Positions 24,712-37,739 of a stretch of DNA of 64,000 nucleotides are shown in pieces. The position numbers and the translations under genes are program-made. The stretch covers positions 1 through 64,000 of the forward strand of contig JAQFVV010013325.1 in the NCBI GenBank assembly GCA_028023455.1, given 5' to 3'. The stretch is from Epiperipatus broadwayi (taxonomy: Eukaryota; Onychophora; Udeonychophora; Euonychophora; Peripatidae). Each line of letters starts with the position of its first letter. Within the stretch, counting starts at the first letter, position 1. The notes beneath the pieces were generated by a model. That model searched no databases. It had not been told where the DNA came from and was given only the letters and a program-made list of their open reading frames with translations.

Positions 24712-27700
24712 TTATTTTATCTCTATTTTGAATGTGTAAAAGTTTGTTGCTAAATGTAGCTGGGTGTCGTCTGGTGTTATTGCAATTAAGAAAGTACATC
24801 GGGTGCACCAGTATGCATATAGAACAAATGTGGCTGCCCTAATGCTAGGTATTGATCTTCCCTGAAAAGCAGCTATTATGCGATTAATGATTGTACCCGG
24901 TTTTCTGTAGGTGTTACACATCATCTGTCGTGTTTGGTTAAGTGCTACACATTGATAAATAAAGTGGTCCAGTGTCTCTTCTGCTCGATGGCAGAGTCCA
25001 CAGAAGGGGGCAATAGATATATACATTCTTTTATGATAAGGAAAGTGAGTTGTTGGCATGGCAATGAGATTGATTTTCATAATAAAATCAAAGTATTTGG
25101 GCTCTAGAGCCCATTTTTTATATTCCTTGAGTAGTCTCTTGTTGTTAATTCCTAGCATAGGTTGTATAACATTAGTATCTGCTTCTCTGTTTATTAAACC
25201 ATAAATATCCCAGTATGAATACTTATGCAAATACTGTTCTGGAATCTTGTCTGTGGTTTTGCATTGGTATATAATGTTGGTGAAAAAGGAACCTTTTGGA
25301 GGTGGTCTATCTGTTGGAGTAACTTCTAGCAAGTGGTTAATTTTTGAGTATTTGGCAAGTATTGTGATTATTGAGTTCCTTAACTTTTGTAGATGAAAAA
25401 TATTGATGTTGTGCAAGCCAAGTCCATTTTTTATTAGGGGTTGGCTAAGTTTTTTGTGGAAATTGCTACTGTTTTTCTGGCCCAAAGTAGTTTATTATAT
25501 ATGGTTTTAATTTTATGAAATGAACCCCTTTGAGAATGAAATAACTGGTACATAGTAAGTTATTTTGGTTGTGATAAGCTGGTTAATTAACTGTACTTTG
25601 GAATATAGTGAAAGATATGCCTTGGACAAGGAGTTTATAATTTTTGTGGCTTCTTCTTTAAGTTTATTTTGGATATGGCATCTCATTCCTGTAATTCCCA
25701 TATGAAATGGGAACCCAAAGAAAGAGTTTGGTTTTGATTTGTAAATTGATGTACATGGTTTACCAGTGTATAGTGACCAGGCTGTGGTTTTTGCCAGATT
25801 AAATGTTAATTCATATTTTTGTGAATATTCTTGTAATATCTTTTGGAGTTGCGGTATTTGTTTTTTTGATGTTAGGAATATGGTAACATCATCCATATAG
25901 GTGATGCATGTAGTGCGCTGAGTTGTGTCTGGTATCTCAATCCCAGTAAATGCATTTTGTATGCTTTTAATAAGGGGATTGATGTAAAATATAAACAATA
26001 GAGAACTAAGAGGGGATCCTTGGGATATAGATTTGGTGAGTGTGAAAGATGGTGAGTTTCTTCCATTTAAAGTTATATGGATCTCTCTGTTCAGAAGCAG
26101 GTTAGCAGTTATATATAGATGTGTTCTAGGAATTTCTGTGTCTTTTAGCATTTTTAGAAGTGTGTATATATTGACTGAGTCAAATGCAGCTTCTATGTCA
26201 AGCTGCACAACAACGGGTCCGTACTTTTTCTGCTGTTTTACTGTGGCTAGAATTGCTTTGAAGAATAAGGCTGCTTCTGTTGTTGAAAAGTTTTTCTTTG
26301 CATATTGTGCTTCGGAGATAAGTGGCATTATATACGGTTCAATTTCATCTTTTAATAATTTTCTCCATAATTTTGATCAGCAAAGGTCTTATAGATATTA
26401 GTCTGAGGTCTGTAATAGGTGGGATAATTGCTTTCTTTTTATTATAGGGTACTATGGCTATTGGATAGACACCCTCCATGGATTGAATTTGTTGCACTAG
26501 ATGGTTTGCTAACTGACACAAATATTCTGTTGCGAATTTACTTAGATGCTTTAATACAAACAATGGGATTCCAGGACTACCTGGATGGCAAGCGTTTTGA
26601 ATAGTATTTAGTTTTGTTGTGAATAGATCTTTTGTGAATGGGGTTTTTGTCTTTGGTGGGCCAAACAGATTATGTGGTATTTTGTATGGTTGTTTTTCTT
26701 GTAATTTCTCTTTAAAATATTCAAAAATTGGCATAATCATATTGTGTCCTGCATATGTTCCACTATTTGTATATAGTGCCATTGGCACTTTTACATCTGG
26801 TTGGTTCCCCAGAGCCCATCTTATATAATCTCTTGTCCAAGTGTGTGGCCTGATTAGGCATACCTTGCTTTTCTTTATCTTCAGATAGCTTTTGAGTTCA
26901 TCACATGCTTTATTGTATGCATGTTTAAGCTTGAATATATACTGCTGGATGCAGTGTGATGGGTTAATCATGATTATTCTCTGGTGTAACTGATCTGCCA
27001 GAGACAAAAGTCTTGATGGTGGAGGTTGTTTTTTTGTTATATGGTTGATGTTAAAGGACAACATTCCCATAAATGCAAGTATTTCTGGACCAGGTTCAAA
27101 GTCATATCTTTGATTTTGTTTAGCATTATGTAGGTCTCAGAGAACAGAAATTCAGGGGTTGTTTCTGGGAGTAAAACTCTTATTGTTCTCGTAAGTGGAA
27201 AGAGTGATATTTGAATTTGGGCACAGTCAATTGTGACTATTTGAGCTGAGTGATCGGAAAAAGTTGAGCGAGTTAGTTTTACTTCAATAAGGTGGTGAAG
27301 CATTGGAGAATTAAAGCACAGAATCAATAAGTGAAGAGAAGCAATTATTGTGGAAAGAGATGGCATCATCTGGCGAAAAATCTTGGCCACTCATTAGTGG
27401 TATGTTTATTCTGTGAAGCCAATGTTGGGTAAATTCCTGATATTTTAAATTAAAATCTCCAATTAAGACAGTTGAGTTTGAAGTTGTAGCTAACCTTGAA
27501 TTAATGTTTTCAATTATGGTATCTATTTTTTTATCCTGTAAAGGCATATATACAAAAACCAGATTTATTGTTATGCTTTTTTAGTTGAAGGTTGCAATTA
27601 ATAAGTTCATGTCAATGTGAATTATTTTGAACGTTGTGAATGGGCAATTTCTAGCAATTATGAGTCCAGTGCCAGCTGAGGGTGAGGAAGAGTCTCTGGA

Positions 27701-27883
27701 GCATGCACAGAAACCTTCCATATTTAAATGTTTGGCTGGGTCAGTTTGTGATCCTGTATAAATTTTTGTCTCAAGTATACCAAGCAAGTGTGGTTGTAAA
27801 TCCTTGATCCAATGTTTTAACTTATTAATTTTTGAGGTTGAGTTCAAAACCCTGATATTGATTGCTGCAATTTTTATTTTCAT
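24712..27883 (-). pseudogene. LINE-A ORF2: endonuclease-reverse transcriptase, broken
   Basis: Fragments in successive frames together cover a LINE ORF2. The endonuclease lies at 27037-27883, with an ETK motif near its start, GDFN at about 27450 and a SDH triplet at about 27250. The RT N-terminal part is 26345-27070. The RT core is 25513-26328, with DIEAAFDSV, QGSPLSSLLF and the catalytic YMDD near 25887-25899. The C-terminal region is 24712-25485, with a zinc knuckle (CGLC...DHFIYQC). At least four breaks separate these parts, so no active enzyme is expected. The plus-strand frames of up to 122 codons here are antisense shadows. Confidence 0.9.
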
Positions 27884-27911
27884 TATATGTTTTTTGGTTG
27901 AGATTTAAATA

Positions 27912-29016
27912 TTAGGGTTGATCTGGTGTTTCTTCCCATTCATTCTCATATTTCATTTCCAGATCTTCATCTGTTTCCACTGTAGTTGTATTGTTGTGAT
28001 CAGAAAGGCTAAGGTTGGATTCTGTTTTGATTTTTTTGAGCCCTCTGTTTTTCTTTGGTGGGCAGCCTGGTCTTCTTTGTTCTGTGTCAGCTTTGGTGAT
28101 TTGAGGCATATTTGGGGTGATAGCTTCCATAATTTCCATTGTTGTATTATTTTTAATATTGGGTGTTTGGTGTGTTATATATATTTTTTCTTGATCACTA
28201 TTACTGTGTGAGTTTATTTGTTCTTTTATTATCTCTTTTGCATCAGTATCTTTGGTAGGCTGACTTAGATTGTGCACTGTTTTTTCCATTGGAGCCTCTT
28301 GAGGTTGTTGACTTTCTGTTTTTTTATCAGTGGGGGTTTGAATTCTATTGGTTGATTTTGGTGCTGGCAATGTGTGTGCAGTTTTTTTATTATTCAATTG
28401 CTGTTGATCTGTGGTTTTTTTATTAATTTTTTCTTGATTATTAGTTGTTTTTGTTATCTGTTTTGTACTGTTTGATTCTGGTTAGTGAGCTTCTGTTGGT
28501 TGATCTTCAGAGCTCGGTTGGTTTTTCTGGTTGATTTTGGTGTTGCAATCGATTGCTAAGTGTCTGGTTTCACCGCACGCAAAACATCTTGGCCTTAATC
28601 CTTTTATGTGAATGGTCAGTATTGCATTCTGGTCAATTATTTGTGTTGGAATATCCTCTGGGTTTACATTGTCATTCAGCTTTATTTTGAAATGAAAGTT
28701 GTTGCTGAAAACCGATATGGGGGTGTCGGATAAGTAGATTTGTTTTATATAAATAGCTTTGCCAAATGACTGTATTAATTTTTGAAAATCCTGAAAGGTA
28801 TATTCGAAGTAAGTGTTTTTAATTATTCCATTACAATAATTTTGAAAGCTTTGATCGATTATTATTAGTGTGTAGCTTCCCAAAGTTTTTACTTTAGTTT
28901 GAAATCTTGCATGCTGATGTTCATCAAAAAACTGAATTGCAACATATCGCGAGTTTGGATGCTCTCGAATACTAGAGACTGTATCCCACAATGCTGTTGC
29001 TGTCAGCTCCTCGTAA
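27912..29016 (-). pseudogene. LINE-A ORF1: nucleic-acid-binding protein, N-terminus missing, one internal stop
   Basis: The N-terminal piece (to 28482) carries HPNSRYVAI, homologous to HPNSRYKTI in LINE-B ORF1, and a CCHC knuckle CFACGETRHLAIDC. A single in-frame TAA at 28482-28484 separates it from 27912-28397, a hydrophilic Lys/Thr/Gln/Pro-rich tail in the same frame. By comparison with LINE-B about 170 N-terminal residues are missing, cut off at the LTR-3 junction. The expected role is RNA binding in the retrotransposition particle. Confidence 0.85.
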
Positions 29017-29022
29017 AAAAGC

Positions 29023-31114
29023 TGAAAATTATTCTTTTAAAAAAAGAAATTCATTTTTTTTAATTCCTGCTTGCTGCCTTTTCATTGTTGCTGTAGATTA
29101 TTTGCTCTACATGTATTCAAATCCAGAACTTTGTTACTCTACAGAAATGCTGGGGTAGTTTTCTTTGCCTCCACTCTCCCGTCTCTGGGACTGGAGTCGT
29201 AAAAATGTGAGCCAGCCCAAGAACCAAGAAAAATGCCTGAAAAATGCCTACCCTGTAATAATTAATTCTTTCTATGGAAATATGAATAACAATAAAATAG
29301 AAACTGCCATGCAACATCAATGTAACCCATCTTGACACCGCACTCTAGTTACCGGTAATTATCCTTTTATTTGAAATGTGTTTGTCTTTTTTCAATGTAA
29401 ATCTAGATATATGTTGTTGTTTTTTTATTTAAACATTTTGTAAATTTTTTTTTTTTAAAAAAAAAATATTGTAATTGGTATTGGGCTTAACATGTGTAAT
29501 GGCGATGAATCTTCTTAAGCTAGGTGAAAATGCCTCACTAAACTTGGTCACCATTATATACTTATAATTAAGCATTTCATTTTATGTATATGTTTTAAAG
29601 ACAAAAAAAGAAAAGAAACAAAAATGCAGAAAGTGCAAATTCTCCCCCTCCCCCTTGATTAATAATGCCGTGTTACCTATTAAGTTCTAGTTAATTGGTA
29701 TAGGACTTGAGATTTAATGATTAAAGATCTGATTTAGTTTTCTTATTTTAAAAAAAGAGAGGTCCTTATCTATATTTTGTGCCATATATATTTCTCCTTA
29801 ATTCAATTCAAAAAAAGTTACAAACATATATGTGTATTTTTTTTAAGAATGTAAAATAACAAAACTTTAGTTTTTCATCTACCTGTAAAAGAGAGAGTAC
29901 ATCCACTCGTATTTATCGATATTAAAGTTATAGAAAGGGATTTGTATTAACTCTGTGGTGGGCTGGCTGAACATTAACTAATTTTTTTAAACATGTCTGC
30001 CCCTTTACCTAAGTGATTTAATTGTATTGGGAAATAAAATAACAATTATTTTATCAGGGATTTTTTTTTTGGTTAGACTTTTATAATGTATTGTATATGT
30101 TTATCAACTAAGGTTTTTCTTTTTAAATTTAAAGGTTGTTGGACCATATTTATATTATATTGCATACTGGGTGATCTGTAGGCATGTCTCTGCACATTTC
30201 GGCACTTTCCTCAAAGTCTACATAAGTTAACATACCCACCTCGGGATTGCAATGAAGAGTAACAAAAAATTGAATCTCATCTCTTTCAAATATAGAACTG
30301 GACATAAGCAACAAAACTCCATGCCTGCATTCAGATCATATGGTTTGTGAAAATTTAACTCTAACTCAGTTTAGAAGTGGAGAGCTATGCAGTCTCGTGT
30401 TAGCCTCTTGGTGGCCTTTTGTGTCTCAGGACTCATCATTTCCCACAATATTCTGTCATCTTAGTCTGCAATATTTTATATTTATATTTATTTCAAAAAT
30501 GTTCTCTGCAGAATATTATTGCAGTGTCTAAATCAAGGCTGAAAATATCCATAGGGGGGATCACTATTAAATTTTTTTGTTAGTAGCAGAGGATGGTATT
30601 TTTCAATGTTTTCCTAAGAATATGTTAGTTAGTTTGGCTGGCTATCTGAATCGTATACTTTTATCATAGTGTTAATTATGTCTGTCTCTCACTGTTAATC
30701 ATGTAACTTGTCCAATGGCTAGAAATGTTCCCAACTTATAATGTGAAGTCATTTTTTTAAAGGGTCTTTCTTTCATATCTGGATATAGTTGCAGGGAATT
30801 AGCCTGCAGCTCAATTAATCAATTCGTTGTACTCTACAAATGTAAAATAATAAAGTTTCTTTTGTCTTTCATTCACTATTATTAAAACTCTGTAGCATTG
30901 TTTTCTTCAATAAACCTGATCATTATATACATGTTCAAATCCCTCCTTAGAGTTTTGTCTCTCCTTGACCACAGGGCATACATTAAAATAAATTCTAGTG
31001 GGGTTTGAGGAGTAAGTCTCTTAGCAACAATCTGGCGGAGTAGGTGAGGTTTGAACCTCCTTTACCTGCATCTCTAGGTTAGATTAAAGCAGCTTTACTT
31101 TTCATACCATTACA
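29023..31114 (+). repeat. LTR-3 left (5') LTR
   Basis: 2092 bp, matching the two-part right LTR. Near the right end it holds B-box/T-arm-like dyads: GTTCAAATCCCTCC near 30935 and GAGGTTTGAACCTC at 31046-31059. Short frames such as 29117-29338 (minus) recur in the other LTR only because the DNA is duplicated. Confidence 0.8.
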
Positions 31115-31131
31115 GGTTTTTTTGTATAATC

Positions 31132-31150
31132 TGGCATCCAATGTGGGACC
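31132..31150 (+). promoter_or_regulatory. LTR-3 primer-binding site
   Basis: TGGCATCCAATGTGGGACC resembles the tRNA-Lys1,2-type site (TGGCGCCCAACGTGGGGC) and the sites of the other LTR elements. It lies 17 bp after the apparent LTR end, further than usual. Confidence 0.55.
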
Positions 31151-31528
31151 TTACTGTTTAGAGATAGACCCTGAGATATGATAATGGGAATTTTATGATC
31201 AGAATAAATTTTTTTTTTTTTGTGTGTGTTTTTTTAAAATAAATAATAGTGAATGACAGAAGTGTATATATTTTTTTTCTGCATTTTCTGTGTTTTCAAT
31301 CAGTTGTATGTTTACAAGATATGAAATTAATCAGTTCGGTTGAAAATTAAAACCAAATCAGATATTAATATATATATTTTTTTTTGCTAGGAAAGGAGAC
31401 AGAGTGATCAAACAAGGAACAGAGAAAAGGTGGGCTCAAGTAGTCCCCCTCCTCCACAATAGCAATCATATTTCATTGAAGTGTATATCAAATGCACATA
31501 GTTATAGTCACATATATTTGTATTTCTC

Positions 31529-32330
31529 TAGAAAATATGAATAGCCCAGAAGGAGACATAGGTTCATGGGAACTATAATGATTACAAAAATTGATGGAAA
31601 CTATGTTAAAAAAGTAGAAGAATGCAAAGAAGAATGTAGACAATATAGAGCAGAAATCAGCAGGATGAAAGAAGAGAAAACAATGAAGCAAAAATGACAC
31701 AAGAGAATCAGCCAAGAAATGAGAGTCTTTAAAAAGTAAATAAAGAAAGTATTCAATGTGAAAATAAAAAAAGCATAAAAGTCATGGAAAGAACAGACAA
31801 CCCAATGGTGGCAAGATTTATCCACATCAAACTTTTTGGGATGACATAGGAGAAAACTCCATGGCACACATGACAAGTTTACAAGAGCTGTTCATGTTCC
31901 AGGAACTCAGAGAAGCCAAAAATCTATCAGTCACAGTTAACCATTTACATGGATATGCCCGGAATTGGTGGGACTGCATAAGTAAAAAACAAGTAACATT
32001 CACAGATTATCACATTGCATTACTTAAAAATTTTTGGAGTGAGGAGAGGCAAGATGGGATAATGCACCGTATATCTCAAGGAAAGTACTGCAATTCAAAA
32101 GGATAAACTAACACCCAGTTTTTTTCTGCACCAAGTATCTTTGTTAAAATCATTGACTGCTTTCCATTTATTGGAGTGGCAGATTATTTGGACAATAAGG
32201 TACAATATGCCTCTCCACATACATACAATTGATGCTGGGCTGCCATAACTGTGGAATTGATGAGATGGTAGAGTTAATAACTGCTATAGATTTTGGCAAC
32301 CTAAATAATAAGTACAGAGACAAAGGAAAA
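31529..32330 (+). pseudogene. LTR-3 gag (retrotransposon Gag capsid), broken
   Basis: The best open part is 31861-32106, read through from about 31834. It carries GENSMAHMTSLQELF, then ARNWWDCI and a TFTDYHIALLKNFW segment. These line up with GENENPMDHLESVRNLF, ARDWWRTL and SYEEYKEEVLQCFW in the intact Gag of LTR-2. After a stop at 32104-32106 and a frame change, MLGCHNCGIDEMVELI (32232 onward) matches MLGRDCKGIHEMGEMI. The N-terminal half (from ATG 31529) is Lys/Glu-rich with several stops. The expected role was virus-like particle formation; this copy cannot make it. Confidence 0.8.
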
Positions 32331-32499
32331 AGAATTGACCTACCCAAAATACAAATGGCTGCTGTCAGAAACTGCTATGATGATGATCAAAACACACAAC
32401 AATTTCAGAAAGATACAGGTACTATAATTTATACACCCCAGATAGAACTCCAAGATGAAACAGAAAAAAGTATTGGAAAAAATAAAAGGGTGGCATTAA

Positions 32500-33290
32500 C
32501 ATCCATGTGCAAACTGGAAGATGATCCCAGACCACCATACTCAGAGTGCCCCATAATTAAAGCACTGTTAGATGTCCCTGTTACAGATTTAATAGACACT
32601 GGCAGTCAAGTATCACTGGTGTCAAAAGAATGGTGGAATACAACAGTAGGAACTCATGTACTACCTATCTCACCAAGAAAATCCTTTTATGCTATCTTAG
32701 CAAATGGAGAAAAAAGCCAATATAGGAATGCATCGTTTGAGACTGGATATTAAGATAGGAGCAACAAATGTAAAAACATATATTTCAGATAATGCCAGGC
32801 CTGATTTATGATGTATTGTTAGGGTCAGATTTCTTAGAGAGACATGACTCAGGAATAAACTGTAGGGAAAATAAGTTTACATTTTACAACAAGTTAGATT
32901 TTTACAAATGGAAAACCCAAGAGATGCCAAATGTAAACTGCATACAGGAACCACCTAATCTTGAACTAACAGAAAATGAAACAAAAGGCCATCAATTTAC
33001 CAATCACGAGATATTTCCAAAATGCACCATGGCAGGTCACAGTTCTAGGGTGGAAGCCACATTTACCCATACCAGAATCACTGACCAAGGGATCTAACCA
33101 TGAGACAGTTTCAACATCAGAACACATAAAAAGAGGAAAACCAAATAACAGAGCACCAGTAATAAGGAATTTCAACTTGACTTCTAGCAAAAGAATTGAG
33201 AGAAGACAAGGTAATAAAGTTGGCACAGCTCAGAGAGCTAATAACAAGGCCCAGAGAGGAAGATCCAGAAGAAAAAAAATTGTTTAAATA
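32500..33290 (+). pseudogene. LTR-3 retropepsin-like aspartic protease and basic tail, broken
   Basis: The frame 32229-32753 continues from the gag end into a protease: DLIDTGSQVSLVS at about 32587-32626 contains the catalytic DTGS. After a frame shift, DVLLGSDFLERH at about 32810-32845 matches the conserved C-terminal strand of retropepsins. A lysine/arginine-rich stretch follows in a third frame to 33287. No RT domain follows; the next 900 bp to the right LTR are non-coding. Gag and protease may have been one polyprotein. Confidence 0.8.
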
Positions 33291-33429
33291 GAATGCTCCA
33301 GTTAAAAAAAAACAAATTATAAAAACCCCAAGGTATGACCAAAACACATTAAAATGGACATAAAATTACATCATAAGCTTTCAATTTTTGGTGTGTGTGT
33401 GTTTTTGTATATATTGTCATTGTCATAAT

Positions 33430-33590
33430 ATATTAATCAGTATTAGTATATACTTTCAGTTTTTTAATGTATATAATCCATATATCAGTATTGTGATAAA
33501 CTTTCAGTTTTTTTAATATAATCTATTTATCAGTATTATTATAAACTTTCAGTTTTTTTAATATAATGCATATACAAGTATTATTTAATG
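33430..33590. repeat. Short tandem repeat, unit about 47 bp, three copies
   Basis: Copies of ACTTTCAGTTTTTTTAATAT followed by ATCAGTATTATT start near 33451, 33498 and 33543. They lie in the non-coding 3' part of the LTR-3 interior. Confidence 0.75.
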
Positions 33591-33877
33591 TAAATACACA
33601 AATATTCTGTGTAATAGGAGTGCTCTCCTTCCACATCATTCTGTTTCACTCTGCCAAACCATAGCTTTAGTCATTGTTTTACTTGTTTTTTTAATGGGTT
33701 CTAGGAATATGAAGCTGTGCATATATATATATATACAAATATATATATGCTGGCTTCACCATTCACTGTGGACTAACTAAGACCCGAAGTCCAACCACAG
33801 TCAATGTATGTTTTTCTCAAACTTAAAGAATGACCTGCATCAACAGTTATATATTAATTTAGGGAAAATTATCTTAA

Positions 33878-33888
33878 GGGGGGGGGGG
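33878..33888 (+). promoter_or_regulatory. G11 tract, possible polypurine tract of LTR-3
   Basis: AAGGGGGGGGGGG followed by TTAATG is the only strong purine run between the protease and the right LTR. It lies well before the point where the two LTR copies start to match, so the assignment is tentative. Confidence 0.35.
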
Positions 33889-34213
33889 TTAATGAAATAA
33901 AATATAAAAAAATAAGATAATTTTTTTAAAACTTTTCTTTAATTTTAAAATATGATGGCAGAAAGAGATAAGATAAATTTTCATAATTAAATATAACCCA
34001 TTAAAGAATGCAATTATTTTATGAAAGATTTTAATTAAAAGAAAATAGATAACAGGGAAAAATTTGAAAAATAGGCTACTAATAAGTAGTTTAATTAAAA
34101 ACACAATTGGGGTAAAAGTGGTATAAATAACGAACTTTTCTTTTGTTTTTAATCTGAAAAATCTGCTGAAGCTCTTGCTAAGGACTCTTATATTAAGAAT
34201 TTCTAGAATCGGC

Positions 34214-35014
34214 TGAAAATTATTCTTTTAAAAAAAGAAATTCTTTTTTTTTTTAATTCCTGCTTGCTGCCTTTTCATTGTTGCTGTAGATTATTTGCTC
34301 TACATGTACTCAAATCCAGAACTTTGTTACTCTACAGAAATGCTGGGGTAGTTTTCTTTGCCTTCACTCTCCCATCTCTGGGACTGGAGTCGTAAAAATG
34401 TGAGCCAGCCAAAAAACCAAGAAAAATGCCTACCCTGTAATAATTAATTCTTTCTATGGAAATATGAATAACAATAAAATAGAAACTGCCATGCAACATC
34501 AATGTAACCCATCTTGACACCGCACTCTAGTTACCGGTAATTATCCTTTTATTTGAAATGTGTTTGTCTTTTTTCAATGTAAATCTAGATATATGTTGTT
34601 GTTTTTTTATTTAAACATTTTGTAAATTGTTTTTTTTTTAAAAAAAAATATTGTAATTGGTATTGGGCTTAACATGTGTAATGGCGATGAATCTTCTTAA
34701 GCTAGGTGAAAATGCCTCACTAAACTTGGTCACCATTATATACTTATAATTAAGCATTTCATTTTATGTATATGTTTTAAAGACAAAAAAAGAAAAGAAA
34801 CAAAAATGCAGAAAGTGCAAATTCTCCCCCTCCCCCTTGATTAATAATGCCGTGTTACCTATTAAGTTCTAGTTAATTGGTATAGGACTTGAGATTTAAT
34901 GATTAAAAATCTGATTTAGTTTTCTTATTTAAAAAAAAAGAGAGGTCCTTATCTATATTTTTTGCCGTATATATTTCTCCTTAATTCAATTCAAAAAAGG
35001 TTACAAACATATAT
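34214..35014 (+). repeat. LTR-3 right LTR, first part
   Basis: 801 bp matching 29023-29830, interrupted at ACAAACATATAT by insertion of LTR-2. The remainder resumes at 41531. Confidence 0.85.
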
Positions 35015-36877
35015 TATACCCGCCCGGTGTTGCGTGTGAGCACGCGACCGCTCCCTCAATAACGACACTATTACGAATCTGCTGTGTTCTTGTGTCCGGG
35101 GGATTACATAATGTTCTGTGAAGATAATTTCAAACACATATACACGTACGCTTTATTTATTTTATACGTAAATTCGGATTGAATCCAAGTAATAGGCGCC
35201 AGGAGAACTTTTATAAGAGTCCGCCACGTAGGTGCATAAGCTCACTCAACTATATCACAAAACATGCCCGTGCATTACTCCAGTCGGAGGCAAGAAACGA
35301 ACACAGCCAATATTACCCTTCAAATTACATCGTATCTGTGATCTTTCACTCACGATCAATTACTTATTATATGAGGGCCCACCCTATATCCCACAGAATA
35401 AATTAATCAAACTTAACTTGATCTAAGAGAACATAACAAACATAAGCATAAATAAAATAAAATCCCAACACCAAAAATATCAAATGCATTCATTCATATA
35501 CAAACAAATTTGATCGCTCTAGCACCCATTCCTATTATATAAATTTATGTTGAAATTCCAAGCAATTAATAACAAAAAAATACTAGTTAAATAAATGTTT
35601 TATTTAATCGGTTTACTAACAATTAATGCAGGTATATGATCGGCAAGCCGAGATAATTAAATATAGATTTCAAGGTGACTTCGCACATATTTTAAAGAAT
35701 GTTAATCTGTAGGCAAACTTATTTGGTTAGATTCTCAAATCGTTCATTAATGGTCAAGAGTAACTTTATCATTTTAGCTTAATGTTTTTTAATAGTTCTG
35801 GTTATTAAAGTTATTTTATTTTGGTGCATAAGTGAATACGACAATTTAAAGATAGCTACCTGTGGAACGTAGAAAGACCGTAATGGGATCCTGAGCGATG
35901 GTTTCTTCTTTAACGAAGCATTCCAGCAACTTGCAAGGTCTCAAAAGCATGTGTGGTCCTTATGTGAAGTTTCTCCGGGGTTACGAGCACCCTATTGGCA
36001 ATCAGTTGAGCTGGACGCGGAGGTCCGGCGGTCAAGCCGCGAATTTTATGTTCAGCAACGCATCTCTGTTAGATTTCAATAGTCTAATTCAATAGTAATC
36101 CCATGAAAAGTGCTGTCCGGCCTTTTTGATCTCTTCCTTCCCGCCCTCACACCTTGAATTTTTCTCACCCAATCACTCCCATGCACCTGTGAGTCCCTTC
36201 ATCCTATAAGTCCATCGAGTGTTAACTCAATTCCATGATTTCTGGGATCGTTTACACCACTTTGGAATTTCACTCAATTTGACCATTATTTTCAGGTATT
36301 GTTTCACTGGAGACAGAAGTCTGAGTTGTACAATAGCAGTGTACACTTTTTCTCACCTCTGTTTCTAAATTTGGCTTATTTTATCTAGGCGTACCAGCAC
36401 ATATCCTGCCTATTGTTTCAATTTCTCTAATTTTACATTTACTAATTACCCCTATTTAAAATAATTTTAGATCGCTTGGAATTTCAGAACATATTGCAAA
36501 TTAATTTATTCATTTTTCCCCTTTTGTTCAAAATGATTCAAATGATTTAATAAAAGTTAAACTTGCATTCAATCATTCCTCTCTCTTTAATTAATTAAAA
36601 ATGAAAAAAAAACTACAACTAATGATTATAGATTTATTCTTAACAAACAAACACAAAATAATAAAAAAAACTCTTTTACAAATTTATTTCAATAAATTTG
36701 ACAGGTACTCTTATATAGCTGCGATCATGCTTTAGAAACGGCTGTTTCTCATTTATTATTAAAGCAAGACCGCTTTTTTAAAAGTTTTGTTCCTGTCATT
36801 CATTTCGTCAATTGATTATAGTTTAATATAACCTCATATGCCTGGGTTCAAATCCCATGTAACGCTATTCCGTTACA
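35015..36877 (-). repeat. LTR-2 left LTR (3' LTR in element sense)
   Basis: Matches 39664-41530 almost throughout. Most substitutions I could see are CpG in one copy and TpG or CpA in the other. A GC-richer patch lies at about 35860-36200. A T-arm-like GGGTTCAAATCCC lies at 36844-36856, 21 bp from the end. Confidence 0.88.
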
Positions 36878-36893
36878 TATCTCCCCGCCCGGT
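36878..36893 (-). promoter_or_regulatory. LTR-2 polypurine tract
   Basis: The minus strand reads GGGCGGGGAGATA directly before the 3' LTR start TGTAACGG, the usual place for plus-strand priming. Confidence 0.65.
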
Positions 36894-37297
36894 GTAGAGT
36901 AAAATCCGAGGTTGCGGGTTTTAGCTCTGAGAAGGAGCCAAGTTATTCGGCCCTCTTCAGTGCCCTTGCATTGAAAGTCCCCTTAATCATTTTTCCTCTG
37001 TGCAGCATTCAGTGAATCGACCCAATGTCCTCCTTTCTTTTGTGCGATCCGGGTCCCATTCTGGCGGCTTTTACGGGCTGTTTGTCTGTGGCTCTGCCTT
37101 CCCTTAAAATTTGGATCAGGTGCTCTGCGGTCAGACTTCTTTTTACAACGACTATTAACGGAGAAAAAAAACTATCTGGTAATCTAGGGTCTGCCACGAT
37201 TGACGACAATGGCCAATGGGTTTCGTGCATCCCTGACAGGAGATATGGGGATGGACCTTTCCGAAGTCCCCTATACAGAATACGATCGATCTCTATC

Positions 37298-37490
37298 TAA
37301 GATTTTGGAAAGTCTGATCCGCCCAGCAATAACGAAGTTTTGGGAAGTGAGCTGGCAAGAACTCTAATGAAATGTGTTGCGTGTTTTTCCGCACTTAGGT
37401 TGGGCCAGCGTCATGTGCCAGCCTTCTCCTGGTCTTGCAGGGTACTCCCAGGTCGATCCACCAACACATTGGCTCTATACACTACAGGCT
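37298..37490 (-). pseudogene. LTR-2 protease remnant
   Basis: Downstream of gag the minus strand still reads NVLVDRPGSTLQ (about 37430-37470), where a live retropepsin has an uninterrupted DTG triad. Further on, LLLGGSDFPK (about 37305-37335) corresponds to LLGSDFLER in LTR-3. A stop and a frame change lie between and after these. The catalytic triad is disrupted, so no protease activity is expected. The 73-codon frame at 37009-37230 may be its degenerate C-terminal continuation. Confidence 0.55.
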
Positions 37491-37739
37491 GCTTTGCGAG
37501 CGGTTGACCTGTTTGTTTTATATGTTATACCCAAGGCTTGATGTTAGTCATCCCCCCTTTCCCCCCTTTTTTTTTCTGTTTTTTTTTTCTTTATTATTAA
37601 TTCCATTTCCAATATCATATGCCGATTCATGTCACAGGTCATTCCCGGTTCGTTGCATCTATTTCCCATGTCAGTTCCTTTAAACATTTGTCTTTGTGAT
37701 ATCCACGGTCGTCAATTCATTTTCACTCCATCCTATGGG

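Noticed and set aside
26033-28211. Plus-strand frames of 69-122 codons opposite LINE-A
   Set aside because: They are antisense to recognisable endonuclease, RT and ORF1 sequence.
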